A program made the translations under genes and the position numbers. DNA of 64,000 nucleotides from NCBI GenBank assembly GCA_963796705.1, contig CAWCMK010000002.1:124001-188000 (forward strand). Direction: 5' to 3'. The notes under the pieces are model-generated. The model saw only the letters and a program-made list of their open reading frames with translations, had not been told where the DNA came from and ran no database searches. Of this stretch, positions 53,624 through 61,600 are shown one piece after another (the first letter of the stretch is position 1; each line of letters opens with the position of its first letter). The stretch is from VRUE01 sp963796705 (lineage in GTDB: Bacteria > Actinomycetota > Thermoleophilia > Solirubrobacterales > 70-9).

Positions 53624-54778
53624 ATGGCCACCAATCAAAATTCGAGCGCAAGGGAAACGAGTAATACAACGATGCTGGTAGCAGAGCTTCAGGAGCTTGA
53701 GGAGGTCAAAGGTCTGATCACGCGCGGGCAGCAGCTCGGCGTGCTCACCTTTGGCGATATCGCCTCCGCGGTCTCGGAGGTCGATCTGGATGAGTCAGAT
53801 GTTGAGGACCTCTACGGTCACCTCGAGAAGTCGGGGATCGAGCTTGTCGAGGACATGGATCCGGCGCAAAAAGCCGCCGCAGAAGCGATGCCGGAACCGT
53901 CGGGCAAGAAAGGACGGCGCCGCCAGAAACAGGCTCTCGACCTGAAACCCGACATGACCACGGACAGCCTCCAGCTGTTCCTCAAGGACATCGGCAAGGT
54001 CCGCCTGCTGACCGCCCAGGAGGAGGTCGAACTCGCCAAACGGATCGAGCGCGGCGACCTCGATGCAAAGCAGAAAATGGTCGAGTCCAACCTGCGCCTG
54101 GTCGTCTCGATCGCGAAGAACTACCGCAATCAGGGCCTGCCCTTCCTCGACCTGATCCAGGAGGGGACCCTGGGGCTGGTCCGCGCGGCGGAGAAGTTTG
54201 ACTACCGCAAGGGCTTCAAGTTCTCGACCTACGCGACCTGGTGGATCCGTCAGGCGATCGCTCGGGCGCTCGCCGACAAGGCGCGCACGATCCGCATCCC
54301 GGTCCATGTGGTCGAGAAGCTCAACAAGATCGGCCGAGCCGAGCGCAAGCTGGTCACCGAGCTGGGCCGCGAGCCGACGCCCGAGGAGATCGCCGAGGTG
54401 ACCGGAATCGACCCCGAGGAGGTTGACTCGATCAAGCGCTCCGCGCAGGCCCCGGTCTCGCTGGAGAAGCCGGTCGGCGACGAGGAGGAGTCCGAGTTCG
54501 GGCAGTTCATCGCCGACGAGAAGGCCGAGTCGCCCTTCGACCGTGCTGCGGACCTGCTGACCAAAGAGGCTCTGAAGGAAGCGCTGGAGAACCTCTCCTA
54601 CCGTGAGCGGCGGGTGCTGGAGCTGCGCTACGGGCTCGGCGGTGAGCATCCCCGTACCCTTGACGAGGTGGGGCGGACCTTCAACGTGACCCGCGAGAGG
54701 ATCCGCCAGATCGAGAACCAGAGCCTGAAGAAGCTGCAGCAACTCGGCGAAGCTCAAAAACTTCGCGAAGTCACCTGA
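53624..54778 (+). CDS. sigA: Primary RNA polymerase sigma factor (RpoD/SigA)
   Basis: 384 residues. Region 1.1 (LQELEEVKGLITRGQQLGVL, residues ~20-70) is followed by a basic linker and regions 1.2 (LQLFLKDIGKVRLLTAQEE), 2 (NLRLVVSIAKNYRNQGLPFL; KFSTYATWWIRQAIARALAD), 3 and 4 (LELRYGLGGEHPRTLDEVGR; VTRERIRQIENQSLKKL). It is the housekeeping sigma factor. ATG 53672 (MLVAELQEL) is a realistic alternative start, because the first 16 codons are AT-rich and unlike the rest. The attenuator-like hairpin upstream suggests regulated synthesis. Confidence 0.94.
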   Translation: MATNQNSSARETSNTTMLVAELQELEEVKGLITRGQQLGVLTFGDIASAVSEVDLDESDVEDLYGHLEKSGIELVEDMDPAQKAAAEAMPEPSGKKGRRRQKQALDLKPDMTTDSLQLFLKDIGKVRLLTAQEEVELAKRIERGDLDAKQKMVESNLRLVVSIAKNYRNQGLPFLDLIQEGTLGLVRAAEKFDYRKGFKFSTYATWWIRQAIARALADKARTIRIPVHVVEKLNKIGRAERKLVTELGREPTPEEIAEVTGIDPEEVDSIKRSAQAPVSLEKPVGDEEESEFGQFIADEKAESPFDRAADLLTKEALKEALENLSYRERRVLELRYGLGGEHPRTLDEVGRTFNVTRERIRQIENQSLKKLQQLGEAQKLREVT

Positions 54779-54784
54779 ACCCCT

Positions 54785-54806
54785 CCCGGGGCCTTCGGGC
54801 CCCGGG
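54785..54806 (+). terminator. UUCG hairpin after sigA, without T-tract
   Basis: CCCGGGGCC (54785-54793), loop TTCG and GGCCCCGGG (54798-54806) form a perfect 9-bp stem starting 7 bp after the sigA stop. No T-run follows. Such hairpins may end transcription in high-GC actinobacteria or protect the 3' end. Confidence 0.6.
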
Positions 54807-54859
54807 GGTGCATCGGGCGTTGCATTGAGCCTTTAGACATTCGTCCTCTCGACCGATAG

Positions 54860-55984
54860 ATGGTCGAGATGTTCGCCATCGATACAGCCCTGCGCACTCT
54901 TATCGAGCGCGAAGGGTCCGACCTTCACGTGAAGGTGGGATCTCCCCCGATCGCGCGTCTGCACGGCGAGCTCGCTCATCTCGAGGGTTTTGGCGAGTTG
55001 AGCGCCGAGGACACCGAGAAAGCCTTTCATGACATCGCGGCGGTGCGTTCGCTGACCGAGTTCGAGGAGGACGGCGAGGCCGACTTCTCCTATGCGATTC
55101 CCGACCTCGCGCGCTTCCGGGTCAACGCCTTCAAACAGCGCGGGACAATCTCGATCGTCTGCCGGGCGATTCCCTTCGAGATCCGCTCGGTCGAGGAACT
55201 CGGCCTTCCCGCCGTGGTCACGAGTTTGGCCGAGGAGCGCCGCGGGATCATCCTCGTCACCGGAACGACTGGCTCGGGCAAGTCGACGACGCTGGCGGCG
55301 ATGATCGACCACATCAATCGGACTCGCGCCTGCCACATCGTCACGCTCGAAGACCCGATCGAGTACCTGCACTCCGACAAACGCTCAATCGTCAACCAGC
55401 GCGAAGTCGGCTTCGACACGATCGGCTTCGGGCGCGCGATGCGTCGTGTCTTGCGCCAGGACCCCGACGTGATCCTGATCGGGGAGATGCGCGACGAGGA
55501 GACGGTGCGCACGGCTCTGTCCGCCGCCGAGACCGGGCATCTCGTGCTCTCCACCGTCCACACCCTGGACGCCACGGAGACGATCAACCGGATCATCGAC
55601 TTCTTTCCCCCACACCAGCAGCAGCAGGCCCGGGTGATGTTGGCGGCAACCCTGAAAGGCGCGATTGCCCAGCGGCTGGTACCGGACGTGACCGGGGATG
55701 GTCGAGTCCCGGCCTCGGAGATCCTGATCGTTACCGGTCGCGTCCAGGACCTGATCCTCAACCCGGAGGAGACGGGCAAGATCACTGAGGTGATCGCCGA
55801 CGGGGAGTTCTACGGGATGAGCACCTTTGACCAATCGCTCCTCTCCTACGTGATGGCAGGCAAAGTAGACGAGGGAGTGGCGCTCGAGGCGGCCTCCAGC
55901 CCGCACGATTTCAAACTGATGCTGGCCGCGAGGGGCCAACGGGCCAGCGGCATCGAGCAGTTGAGCGAGGAGCCGGTGGCCTGA
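54860..55984 (+). CDS. PilT-like twitching ATPase, divergent paralogue
   Basis: 374 residues. An N-terminal PAS-like domain (GSDLHVKVGSPPIARLHGEL) is followed by the RecA-like ATPase: Walker A GTTGSGKST, Asp box LEDPIEYLHSDKR, Walker B VILIGEMRDEET and His box STVHTLDATETI. The AIRNLIRE retraction motif of PilT is replaced by RVQDLILNPEETGK, so it may be PilU-like or otherwise specialised. ATG 54860 or 54869 can start it. It is the first gene of the pilus operon; its stop overlaps the next ATG (TGATG). Confidence 0.86.
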   Translation: MVEMFAIDTALRTLIEREGSDLHVKVGSPPIARLHGELAHLEGFGELSAEDTEKAFHDIAAVRSLTEFEEDGEADFSYAIPDLARFRVNAFKQRGTISIVCRAIPFEIRSVEELGLPAVVTSLAEERRGIILVTGTTGSGKSTTLAAMIDHINRTRACHIVTLEDPIEYLHSDKRSIVNQREVGFDTIGFGRAMRRVLRQDPDVILIGEMRDEETVRTALSAAETGHLVLSTVHTLDATETINRIIDFFPPHQQQQARVMLAATLKGAIAQRLVPDVTGDGRVPASEILIVTGRVQDLILNPEETGKITEVIADGEFYGMSTFDQSLLSYVMAGKVDEGVALEAASSPHDFKLMLAARGQRASGIEQLSEEPVA

Positions 55985-56643
55985 TGCGCGAGAGACTGAA
56001 CAGCGACCCGAAGGCCCAGATTCTCCTCATCGGCGTGCTCTTGGTTCTCGGCGGGTTCCTGCTCGTCTCGAGTATGGGCGGCGGTAGCGAAACAGGAGGA
56101 GAAACCGCAACTAGTCCCACCGAAGCGACCGTCGCGGTGGCCGGGACGGGGGTGACGGGGACCGCGACCGGCGCCAGCCCGGGCGAAGCTGTCGAAAATG
56201 CGGTTCAGGAAGCCGAAAACGCCTCCGCGGAAGCGACACCTTCGACGGCGCCCCCGCCGGCCACGGTCAGCTCGATCGAAGCGCCGGAACTGCCGAAGCC
56301 GGTCACCGCCGCATATGAGGCGAATAAGACCGTCGTTCTCGTGATCGTCCACGACGGGGGCATCGATGACGCCTTCACCGCCCTCGCGGCAAGCACCCTG
56401 CGATCGGATCCGAGCGTTGCCCTCTTCGAGGTGCCCGCTTCGAAGATCTACCGCTACGCGGCCATCACCCTGGGGGTCGAAGTCTCACGCGTACCGGCCC
56501 TGGTGGTCGTAAGGCCGCGCAACCTGAGTCACGGAATCCCGCAGGCGACGGTCAGCTACGGCCTGCAGACCCCCCAGGACGTCGAGCTGGCGGTCCGTGA
56601 CGGCTCCTACCACGGCCCCGGCGCCACCTACCACCCCGAATGA
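55984..56643 (+). CDS. Membrane-anchored protein with thioredoxin-fold-like outer domain, in pilus operon
   Basis: 219 residues. A short cytoplasmic N-terminus, one membrane helix (~residues 12-30), a Gly/Thr/Ala/Glu-rich linker (~31-105), and an outside domain: KTVVLVIVHDGGIDDAFTAL, then SRVPALVVVRPR, which resembles a thioredoxin-like fold with its cis-proline but no CxxC. A scaffold role like PilN/PilO or a redox-inactive thioredoxin is possible. The first ten linker glutamates are all GAA. Both ends overlap neighbouring pilus genes, so it must act in this system. Confidence 0.7.
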   Translation: MRERLNSDPKAQILLIGVLLVLGGFLLVSSMGGGSETGGETATSPTEATVAVAGTGVTGTATGASPGEAVENAVQEAENASAEATPSTAPPPATVSSIEAPELPKPVTAAYEANKTVVLVIVHDGGIDDAFTALAASTLRSDPSVALFEVPASKIYRYAAITLGVEVSRVPALVVVRPRNLSHGIPQATVSYGLQTPQDVELAVRDGSYHGPGATYHPE

Positions 56644-58478
56644 GCATGGCCGCCGCCGATCCCTACGCCGAGCACCTTCATCCGGTTCCCGCGGACGGTG
56701 AGAGTGCTCCCGTTGCGGTCCAGGTCGCGCCGGTGCCGCCTGAGGGGGAGCCGGCCGCACCGGCGATTCCGGGTCTGACGCCGCCCCTGCGCCGCGGCCA
56801 CTCGCGGGGCTCGGTCACCGATGTCCTGGTCGAGCTCGGATACGTCACCAGGGAGGCGGTCGAAGTGGCCAGCGAGCAGGCCCGCCTGAGCGGCTACTCG
56901 CCCGAGGCGCTGCTGCTTGAGCAGGGTCAGATCGTCGACGAACAGCTGACCCGCGCGACCGCCGAGCGATACGGTCTCGATTACGTCGACCTCTCCGTGT
57001 ACCAGGTCGATATGGGTGCCGCTGCGCTCTTCCCGGTGGCGATGGCGCGCCGCTACCGAGCCGTTCCGGTTGGCTTCCTAGACCAGCACACCCTGCTCGT
57101 CGCAAGCGCCGATCCCGCCAATGTGCTGGTCGTCGACGATGTGCAGATCGCGACCGGACTCGACTGTGAGATCGCGGTCGCCAGCCGCGAGGACGTCGAT
57201 TCGCTCCTCTCGCGCCTCGGCACCCTGCAGAACGCGGCCGCCGAGGCGATCATCGAGGAAAACGAGACCGACGGCGCGGAGGACGGCGAGGCCGGCGCGC
57301 TCGCCGAAATGCAGGTCAGCGCGGCCGACGCACCGGTCGTGAAGCTCGTCTACAGCATCCTCGCCCAGGCGGTCGGAGAAGGCGCCTCAGATGTCCATCT
57401 CGAGCCCGAAGAAGGGGAGCTGCGGGTGCGCGTCCGCGTTGACGGCGTCCTCAAGGAGTCCGCCCACGTTCCGCGGCGGATGATCAGCGCGGTGATCTCG
57501 CGCCTGAAGATCATGAGCGAGCTCGACATCGCCGAGAAGCGCGTCCCACAGGACGGCCGGGTCAGCGTCAGCGTCGATGACCGCCGCATCGACCTGCGCG
57601 TGACGACGCTCCCGACCCAGCGCGGCGAGGGGGCGACGATCCGCATCCTCGATGAAAGCAACTCGGAACGCTCGCTCGATGACCTCGGAATGGACGGTGG
57701 CGCCCGTGAGCGCTTCGAGGACTCCTTCAAGCGGGCCTATGGCGCGGTCCTGGTGACCGGTCCCACAGGCTCGGGCAAGTCGACAACCCTCTACGCGGCA
57801 CTCGGCGAGCTGAACAGCATCGAGAAGAAGATCATCACGATCGAGGACCCGGTCGAGTACCGGATAGCCGGCATCAACCAGATCAACGTCAACCGCAAGG
57901 CCGGTCTCGACTTCGCGACCGGCCTGCGGTCGGTTCTGCGCGCCGACCCCGACATCGTGATGGTCGGCGAGATCCGCGACGCGGAGACCGCCCGGATCGC
58001 GATCGAGGCGGCCCTGACGGGCCACATGATGCTGACCACGCTGCACACCAACGACGCCCCGGGAGCGCTGGCGCGCCTGGGGGAGATGGGGATCGAGACC
58101 TTCCTGACCGCCTCGGCTGTCGACTGCGTCGTCGCCCAGCGGCTTGCCCGCCGCCTCTGTCAGCACTGCCGGCGAAGCGCGGTGCTGCCCGCGGCCGCCC
58201 TCCTGGAAGCCGGCATCGAGGCCGACGCTGATCTGGAGGGCTTCGAACCGGTCGGTTGCCCGCGCTGCAACAACAGCGGCTATCGCGGACGGGTCGGCGT
58301 CTACTCGGTGATGACCCTGGGCGAGAGGTTGAAGGAGATGACCGTCGAGAAAGCCCCCGAGACCGAGATCGCTGCCGTCGCCCGCCAGGAGGGGATGCTC
58401 ACCCTGCGCGAGGACGGCATGATCAAGGTGGCCCGGGGGGAGACCAGCCTTGAGGAGGTCCTCCGTGTCACTGCATGA
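56640..58478 (+). CDS. pilB: Type IV pilus assembly ATPase PilB
   Basis: 612 residues. An N-terminal GspE-N/MshEN-like region (VTDVLVELGYVTREAVEVAS, EQLTRATAERYGLDYVDLSV) is followed by an ATPase core: Walker A GPTGSGKST, Asp box TIEDPVEYRIAGINQINVN, Walker B IVMVGEIRDAETA, His box TTLHTNDAPGALARL. A zinc site of two CxxC pairs (CQHCRRS and CPRCNNSGY) is typical of PilB. It drives pilus extension. The MshEN-like region can bind c-di-GMP in some relatives; key residues were not checked. It overlaps the gene before it. Confidence 0.92.
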   Translation: MSMAAADPYAEHLHPVPADGESAPVAVQVAPVPPEGEPAAPAIPGLTPPLRRGHSRGSVTDVLVELGYVTREAVEVASEQARLSGYSPEALLLEQGQIVDEQLTRATAERYGLDYVDLSVYQVDMGAAALFPVAMARRYRAVPVGFLDQHTLLVASADPANVLVVDDVQIATGLDCEIAVASREDVDSLLSRLGTLQNAAAEAIIEENETDGAEDGEAGALAEMQVSAADAPVVKLVYSILAQAVGEGASDVHLEPEEGELRVRVRVDGVLKESAHVPRRMISAVISRLKIMSELDIAEKRVPQDGRVSVSVDDRRIDLRVTTLPTQRGEGATIRILDESNSERSLDDLGMDGGARERFEDSFKRAYGAVLVTGPTGSGKSTTLYAALGELNSIEKKIITIEDPVEYRIAGINQINVNRKAGLDFATGLRSVLRADPDIVMVGEIRDAETARIAIEAALTGHMMLTTLHTNDAPGALARLGEMGIETFLTASAVDCVVAQRLARRLCQHCRRSAVLPAAALLEAGIEADADLEGFEPVGCPRCNNSGYRGRVGVYSVMTLGERLKEMTVEKAPETEIAAVARQEGMLTLREDGMIKVARGETSLEEVLRVTA

Positions 58479-59622
58479 CTTTGATTTCGCCGGCGTCCTC
58501 GGCCGCATGGTCGAACTGAACGCCTCCGACGTCCACCTGACCCCGGGTTTCCCTCCCGCAATGCGCAACAAGGGGAGGATCACGCCGATGGATGGCTTCC
58601 CGGTGCTCAGCGAGCAGCACACGCGCGAGGTCGTCTACAGCATCCTCAACGATGACCAGCGCAAACGCTTTGAGACCAACAAGCAGCTCGACTTCGCCTA
58701 CGCGATCCCGACCGTCGCCCGCTTCCGCGTCAATTGCTTCATGCAGCGGGGCGCCGTCAGTGCGGCGTTTCGGCTTGTCCCACACACGATCCCGGCGCTC
58801 GATGACCTCAAGGTCCCCCAGATCCTGCGCGAGCTGACGACCAAACCGCGCGGCTTCATCTTGGTCACAGGCCCGACCGGCTCGGGGAAGAGCACGACGC
58901 TGGCGGCGATGATCGATGTGATCAACGCCGAGCACCAGGATCACATCCTGACCATCGAGGACCCGATCGAGTTCCTGCACAATCACAAGAAATCGATCGT
59001 CAACCAGCGCGAGGTCGGCGCCGATGCTCCCGACTTCGCGCTCGCCCTGCGGGCCGCCCTGCGAGAGGACCCCGACGTGATCATGGTCGGGGAGATGCGC
59101 GATAAGGAGACGATCGCGACGGCGCTGACCGCCGCCGAGACCGGCCACCTCGTCTTCGCCACGCTGCACACCCAGTCCACGGCGCAGACGGTCGATCGGA
59201 TCATCGACGTGTTCCCGGCCGAGCAGCAGGCGCAGGTTCGAACCCAGCTCTCGATCGCCCTGCAGGGGATCATCACCCAGCAGCTCTTGCCGACGGCTGA
59301 TGAGACGGGGCGCGTCGTGGCCTGCGAGGTGCTGATCCCAACGCCCGCGATCCGCAACCTGATCCGGGAAGGCAAAACCCACCAGATCTACGCGGCGGTG
59401 CAAACCTCGGGTGCGGTCGGGATGCAGACGATGGACGCCGACCTGGCGCGGCTCGTGCGCGAGGGGACAATCACCCGCGCGCTCGCCCAGCAGCGCGCCT
59501 CCGTTCCCGAGGAGCTCAGCCGGCTGCTCGGACACGGCCCCCAGGATGGCGCCGTCGGCCCCACCTATTCCTACGGTCCCGCCGACACCACCCCGACGCC
59601 CGCCTACACACAGGGGGGTTAG
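58465..59622 (+). CDS. pilT: Twitching motility ATPase PilT (canonical)
   Basis: 385 residues. ASDVHLTPGFPPAMRNKGRI is the PAS-like N-terminus. Walker A is GPTGSGKST, Asp box IEDPIEFLHNHKKS, Walker B VIMVGEMRDKET and His box ATLHTQSTAQTVDRIIDVFP. AIRNLIREGKTHQI carries the retraction motif. It pulls pili back. GTG 58465 lies 6 nt after a GGAGG site within the end of pilB, giving a 14-bp overlap. The C-terminus ends in a Pro/Thr-rich tail of about 30 residues. Confidence 0.92.
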   Translation: MSLHDFDFAGVLGRMVELNASDVHLTPGFPPAMRNKGRITPMDGFPVLSEQHTREVVYSILNDDQRKRFETNKQLDFAYAIPTVARFRVNCFMQRGAVSAAFRLVPHTIPALDDLKVPQILRELTTKPRGFILVTGPTGSGKSTTLAAMIDVINAEHQDHILTIEDPIEFLHNHKKSIVNQREVGADAPDFALALRAALREDPDVIMVGEMRDKETIATALTAAETGHLVFATLHTQSTAQTVDRIIDVFPAEQQAQVRTQLSIALQGIITQQLLPTADETGRVVACEVLIPTPAIRNLIREGKTHQIYAAVQTSGAVGMQTMDADLARLVREGTITRALAQQRASVPEELSRLLGHGPQDGAVGPTYSYGPADTTPTPAYTQGG

Positions 59623-59625
59623 GCG

Positions 59626-60870
59626 ATGGCCGGCGCCAGCACATTCGCCTTCCGGGCGATGGACGTCTCGGGCCTCGCCTCAACCGGTGAGCTCGAGGCG
59701 GAGTCAAAGGCGCAGGTCTCAGAGAAGCTGCGCAGCCGCGGCCTGATCGTCCTCGACGTCACCCAGAAGCGCGAGGCGATGAACGTCGAGGATCTGTTCG
59801 CCAAATGGCGCGGCGTCGACCTGCGCGAGCTGGCGATCTTCTCGCGCCAGTTCGCAACCCTGGTCGCCTCCGGGATGCCGATGCTGCGGACTTTGCACAC
59901 GCTCGAGGAGCAGACCCAGGACGAAAAAATCAAGGAGGCTGTCGCGGGGGTCCGTGCCGACGTCGAGGCGGGTTCGACCCTGGAGCAGGCAATGGAGCGC
60001 CACCCCAAGGTCTTTGACCGCCTCTTCCGGGCGATGGTCCGCTCCGGCGAGCAGTCGGGGCGTCTGGAGGATGCCCTCGACCGGATTGCCTTCCAGGTGG
60101 AGAAGGCCGACGCCTTGCGCCGCCAGGTCAAATCGGCGCTGATGTACCCGGCGCTGATCTTCGGCTTCGCGACGGTCGTCCTGATCGCGATCGTCGCCTT
60201 CGTGATACCGGTCTTCGTCAAGATCTTCGAAGAAATCGCCGCCGAAAACCCGGAAGAAAAAGCCGGCCTGCCGGCGCCGACGCAGTTCTGCGTCGCCGCC
60301 TCGAACATCCTCACCGGATACTGGTACATCCTCATCCCGGGGATCGCGCTTCTCGCCTACGTCTTCTTTAAATGGAAGAAGACCGACTCCGGCCACGAGG
60401 TCTGGGACCGGTTCAAACTGCGGCTGCCCGCGAAAATCGGCGACGTCATCCAGAAGGTCGCCCTGGCCCGCTGGTCGCGCACCTTCTCAGGCGCCGTCTC
60501 CTCGGGCGTCCCGATGCTGCAGGCGATCAAACTGACGGGCGTGACGGCCGGCAACGTCGTCGTCTCCCAGGCGATGGACGACGTCTACGCCTCTGTCAAG
60601 CGCGGCGGCTCGCTCGCCGGGCCGATTGAGACCAACCCGATCTTCCCGCCGATGGTCGGCCACATGGTCGCCGTCGGCGAGGAGACCGGGCAGCTCGAGC
60701 AGATGCTGACCAAGATCGCCGACTTCTATGAGGCCGAGGTCGACGCCAAGGTGAAGGCCCTGACGGCCCTGATCGAGCCACTGATGATCATCTTCGTCGG
60801 CGGCATCGTCGGGTTCATCGTGATCTCGATGTACCTGCCGATGTTCAGCATCTACGAACACATCCGCTGA
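59626..60870 (+). CDS. pilC: Type IV pilus inner-membrane platform protein PilC
   Basis: 414 residues. Two GspF domains: LAIFSRQFATLVASGMPMLR (residues ~66-190) and LARWSRTFSGAVSSGVPMLQ (~280-400), each followed by membrane helices. Topology is expected to be cytoplasm, TM1 (~172-194), outside loop, TM2 (~225-245), cytoplasm, TM3 (~382-405), outside C-terminus. In the outside loop FEEIAAENPEEKAGLPAP all five glutamates are GAA, as is the one after TM3; in both cytoplasmic domains nearly all are GAG. It couples the motor ATPases to pilin assembly. Confidence 0.92.
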   Translation: MAGASTFAFRAMDVSGLASTGELEAESKAQVSEKLRSRGLIVLDVTQKREAMNVEDLFAKWRGVDLRELAIFSRQFATLVASGMPMLRTLHTLEEQTQDEKIKEAVAGVRADVEAGSTLEQAMERHPKVFDRLFRAMVRSGEQSGRLEDALDRIAFQVEKADALRRQVKSALMYPALIFGFATVVLIAIVAFVIPVFVKIFEEIAAENPEEKAGLPAPTQFCVAASNILTGYWYILIPGIALLAYVFFKWKKTDSGHEVWDRFKLRLPAKIGDVIQKVALARWSRTFSGAVSSGVPMLQAIKLTGVTAGNVVVSQAMDDVYASVKRGGSLAGPIETNPIFPPMVGHMVAVGEETGQLEQMLTKIADFYEAEVDAKVKALTALIEPLMIIFVGGIVGFIVISMYLPMFSIYEHIR

Positions 60871-60893
60871 TTGGACGTTCGTACGGTTTGGCT

Positions 60894-60918
60894 CGGCCTG
60901 CGACCCTTCCGCAGGCCG
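60894..60918 (+). terminator. Strong hairpin after the pilus operon
   Basis: CGGCCTGCG (60894-60902) and CGCAGGCCG (60910-60918) pair perfectly around ACCCTTC, 24 bp after the pilC stop. No immediate T-tract follows, though AGTTTTGGGG lies 10 bp further. It probably separates the motor operon from the pilin gene. The rest of the 244-bp gap to the pilin start holds a possible promoter (TTGCAG at 60985, TAAAGA 18 bp later) and no gene. Confidence 0.55.
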
Positions 60919-61114
60919 GTGACTTAGGCAGTTTTGGGGAGAGGGAGAAGTCGATTTTCAGCGTTACGGTGGGAAAACCGACGCATTGCAGTATCTGACC
61001 ATTCAGCCCTAAAGACTCCTCGTCGCCCGCCGATGATGAGGGTGTAATGCCAATGTCTCGGTGCCCCAAAGCCCGGGCAACGGCGCAAACGATAGGTCCA
61101 CAGGAGGTACCTAT

Positions 61115-61576
61115 ATGTTGCTCCAGAACCTCCGGGCTCGAATTGGGGCCCGGATCAACGGCGATAGCGAGGCCGGCTTCACGCTGATCGAGCTGCTCGT
61201 CGTGATGCTCATCCTCGGAATCCTGGCCGCGATCGCGCTGCCGGCTTTCTTCAATCAGAGGGAAAAGGCCGGTGACGCGAAGGCGAAGGAGTACGCCCAC
61301 ACCTCCGAGGTTGCGATCGAGACGTGTGCTACCGAAAACTCCGGTAAATACACGAACTGCACCGCGGAAGCGCTCGAAAAAATCGAGCCGACCCTGAGCA
61401 GCGCGATAGTCACTGTACCGACGCATGGGGAAACCGAATACGAACTCATTTCGGAATCCAGCAACGGTGACGGTAACCAGTTCAAAATCAAAAATGTCAA
61501 AGGCACCCTCACGTTCAAATGCACCACCGAAAAAACAGGTGGCTGCCCGGCCGGAGGAGACTGGTCCAACGGCTAG
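61115..61576 (+). CDS. Type IV major-pilin-like prepilin
   Basis: 153 residues. A leader ending in SEAG is cut before FTLIELLVVMLILGILAAIA, the conserved pilin helix with Glu5. The C-terminal globular part has four cysteines (ETCATENSGKYTNC; FKCTTEKTGGC) that may form two disulphides. ATG 61115 has a perfect AGGAGG site 7 nt upstream. As the nearest pilin to pilBTC it is likely the main subunit. Glutamates in the helix end and leader are GAG, and those in the globular domain mostly GAA (9 to 5 overall). Confidence 0.9.
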   Translation: MLLQNLRARIGARINGDSEAGFTLIELLVVMLILGILAAIALPAFFNQREKAGDAKAKEYAHTSEVAIETCATENSGKYTNCTAEALEKIEPTLSSAIVTVPTHGETEYELISESSNGDGNQFKIKNVKGTLTFKCTTEKTGGCPAGGDWSNG

Positions 61577-61600
61577 TGAGGTGGTTCGACCTCTCTTGGC

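Noticed and set aside
60871..61114. Possible c-di-GMP (GEMM-I) riboswitch upstream of the pilin, suggested by GGGCAACGGCGCAAACG near 61072
   Set aside because: The conserved P1/P2/P3 layout and tetraloop receptor could not be matched, and too little room remains before the ribosome-binding site. A covariance search would decide.
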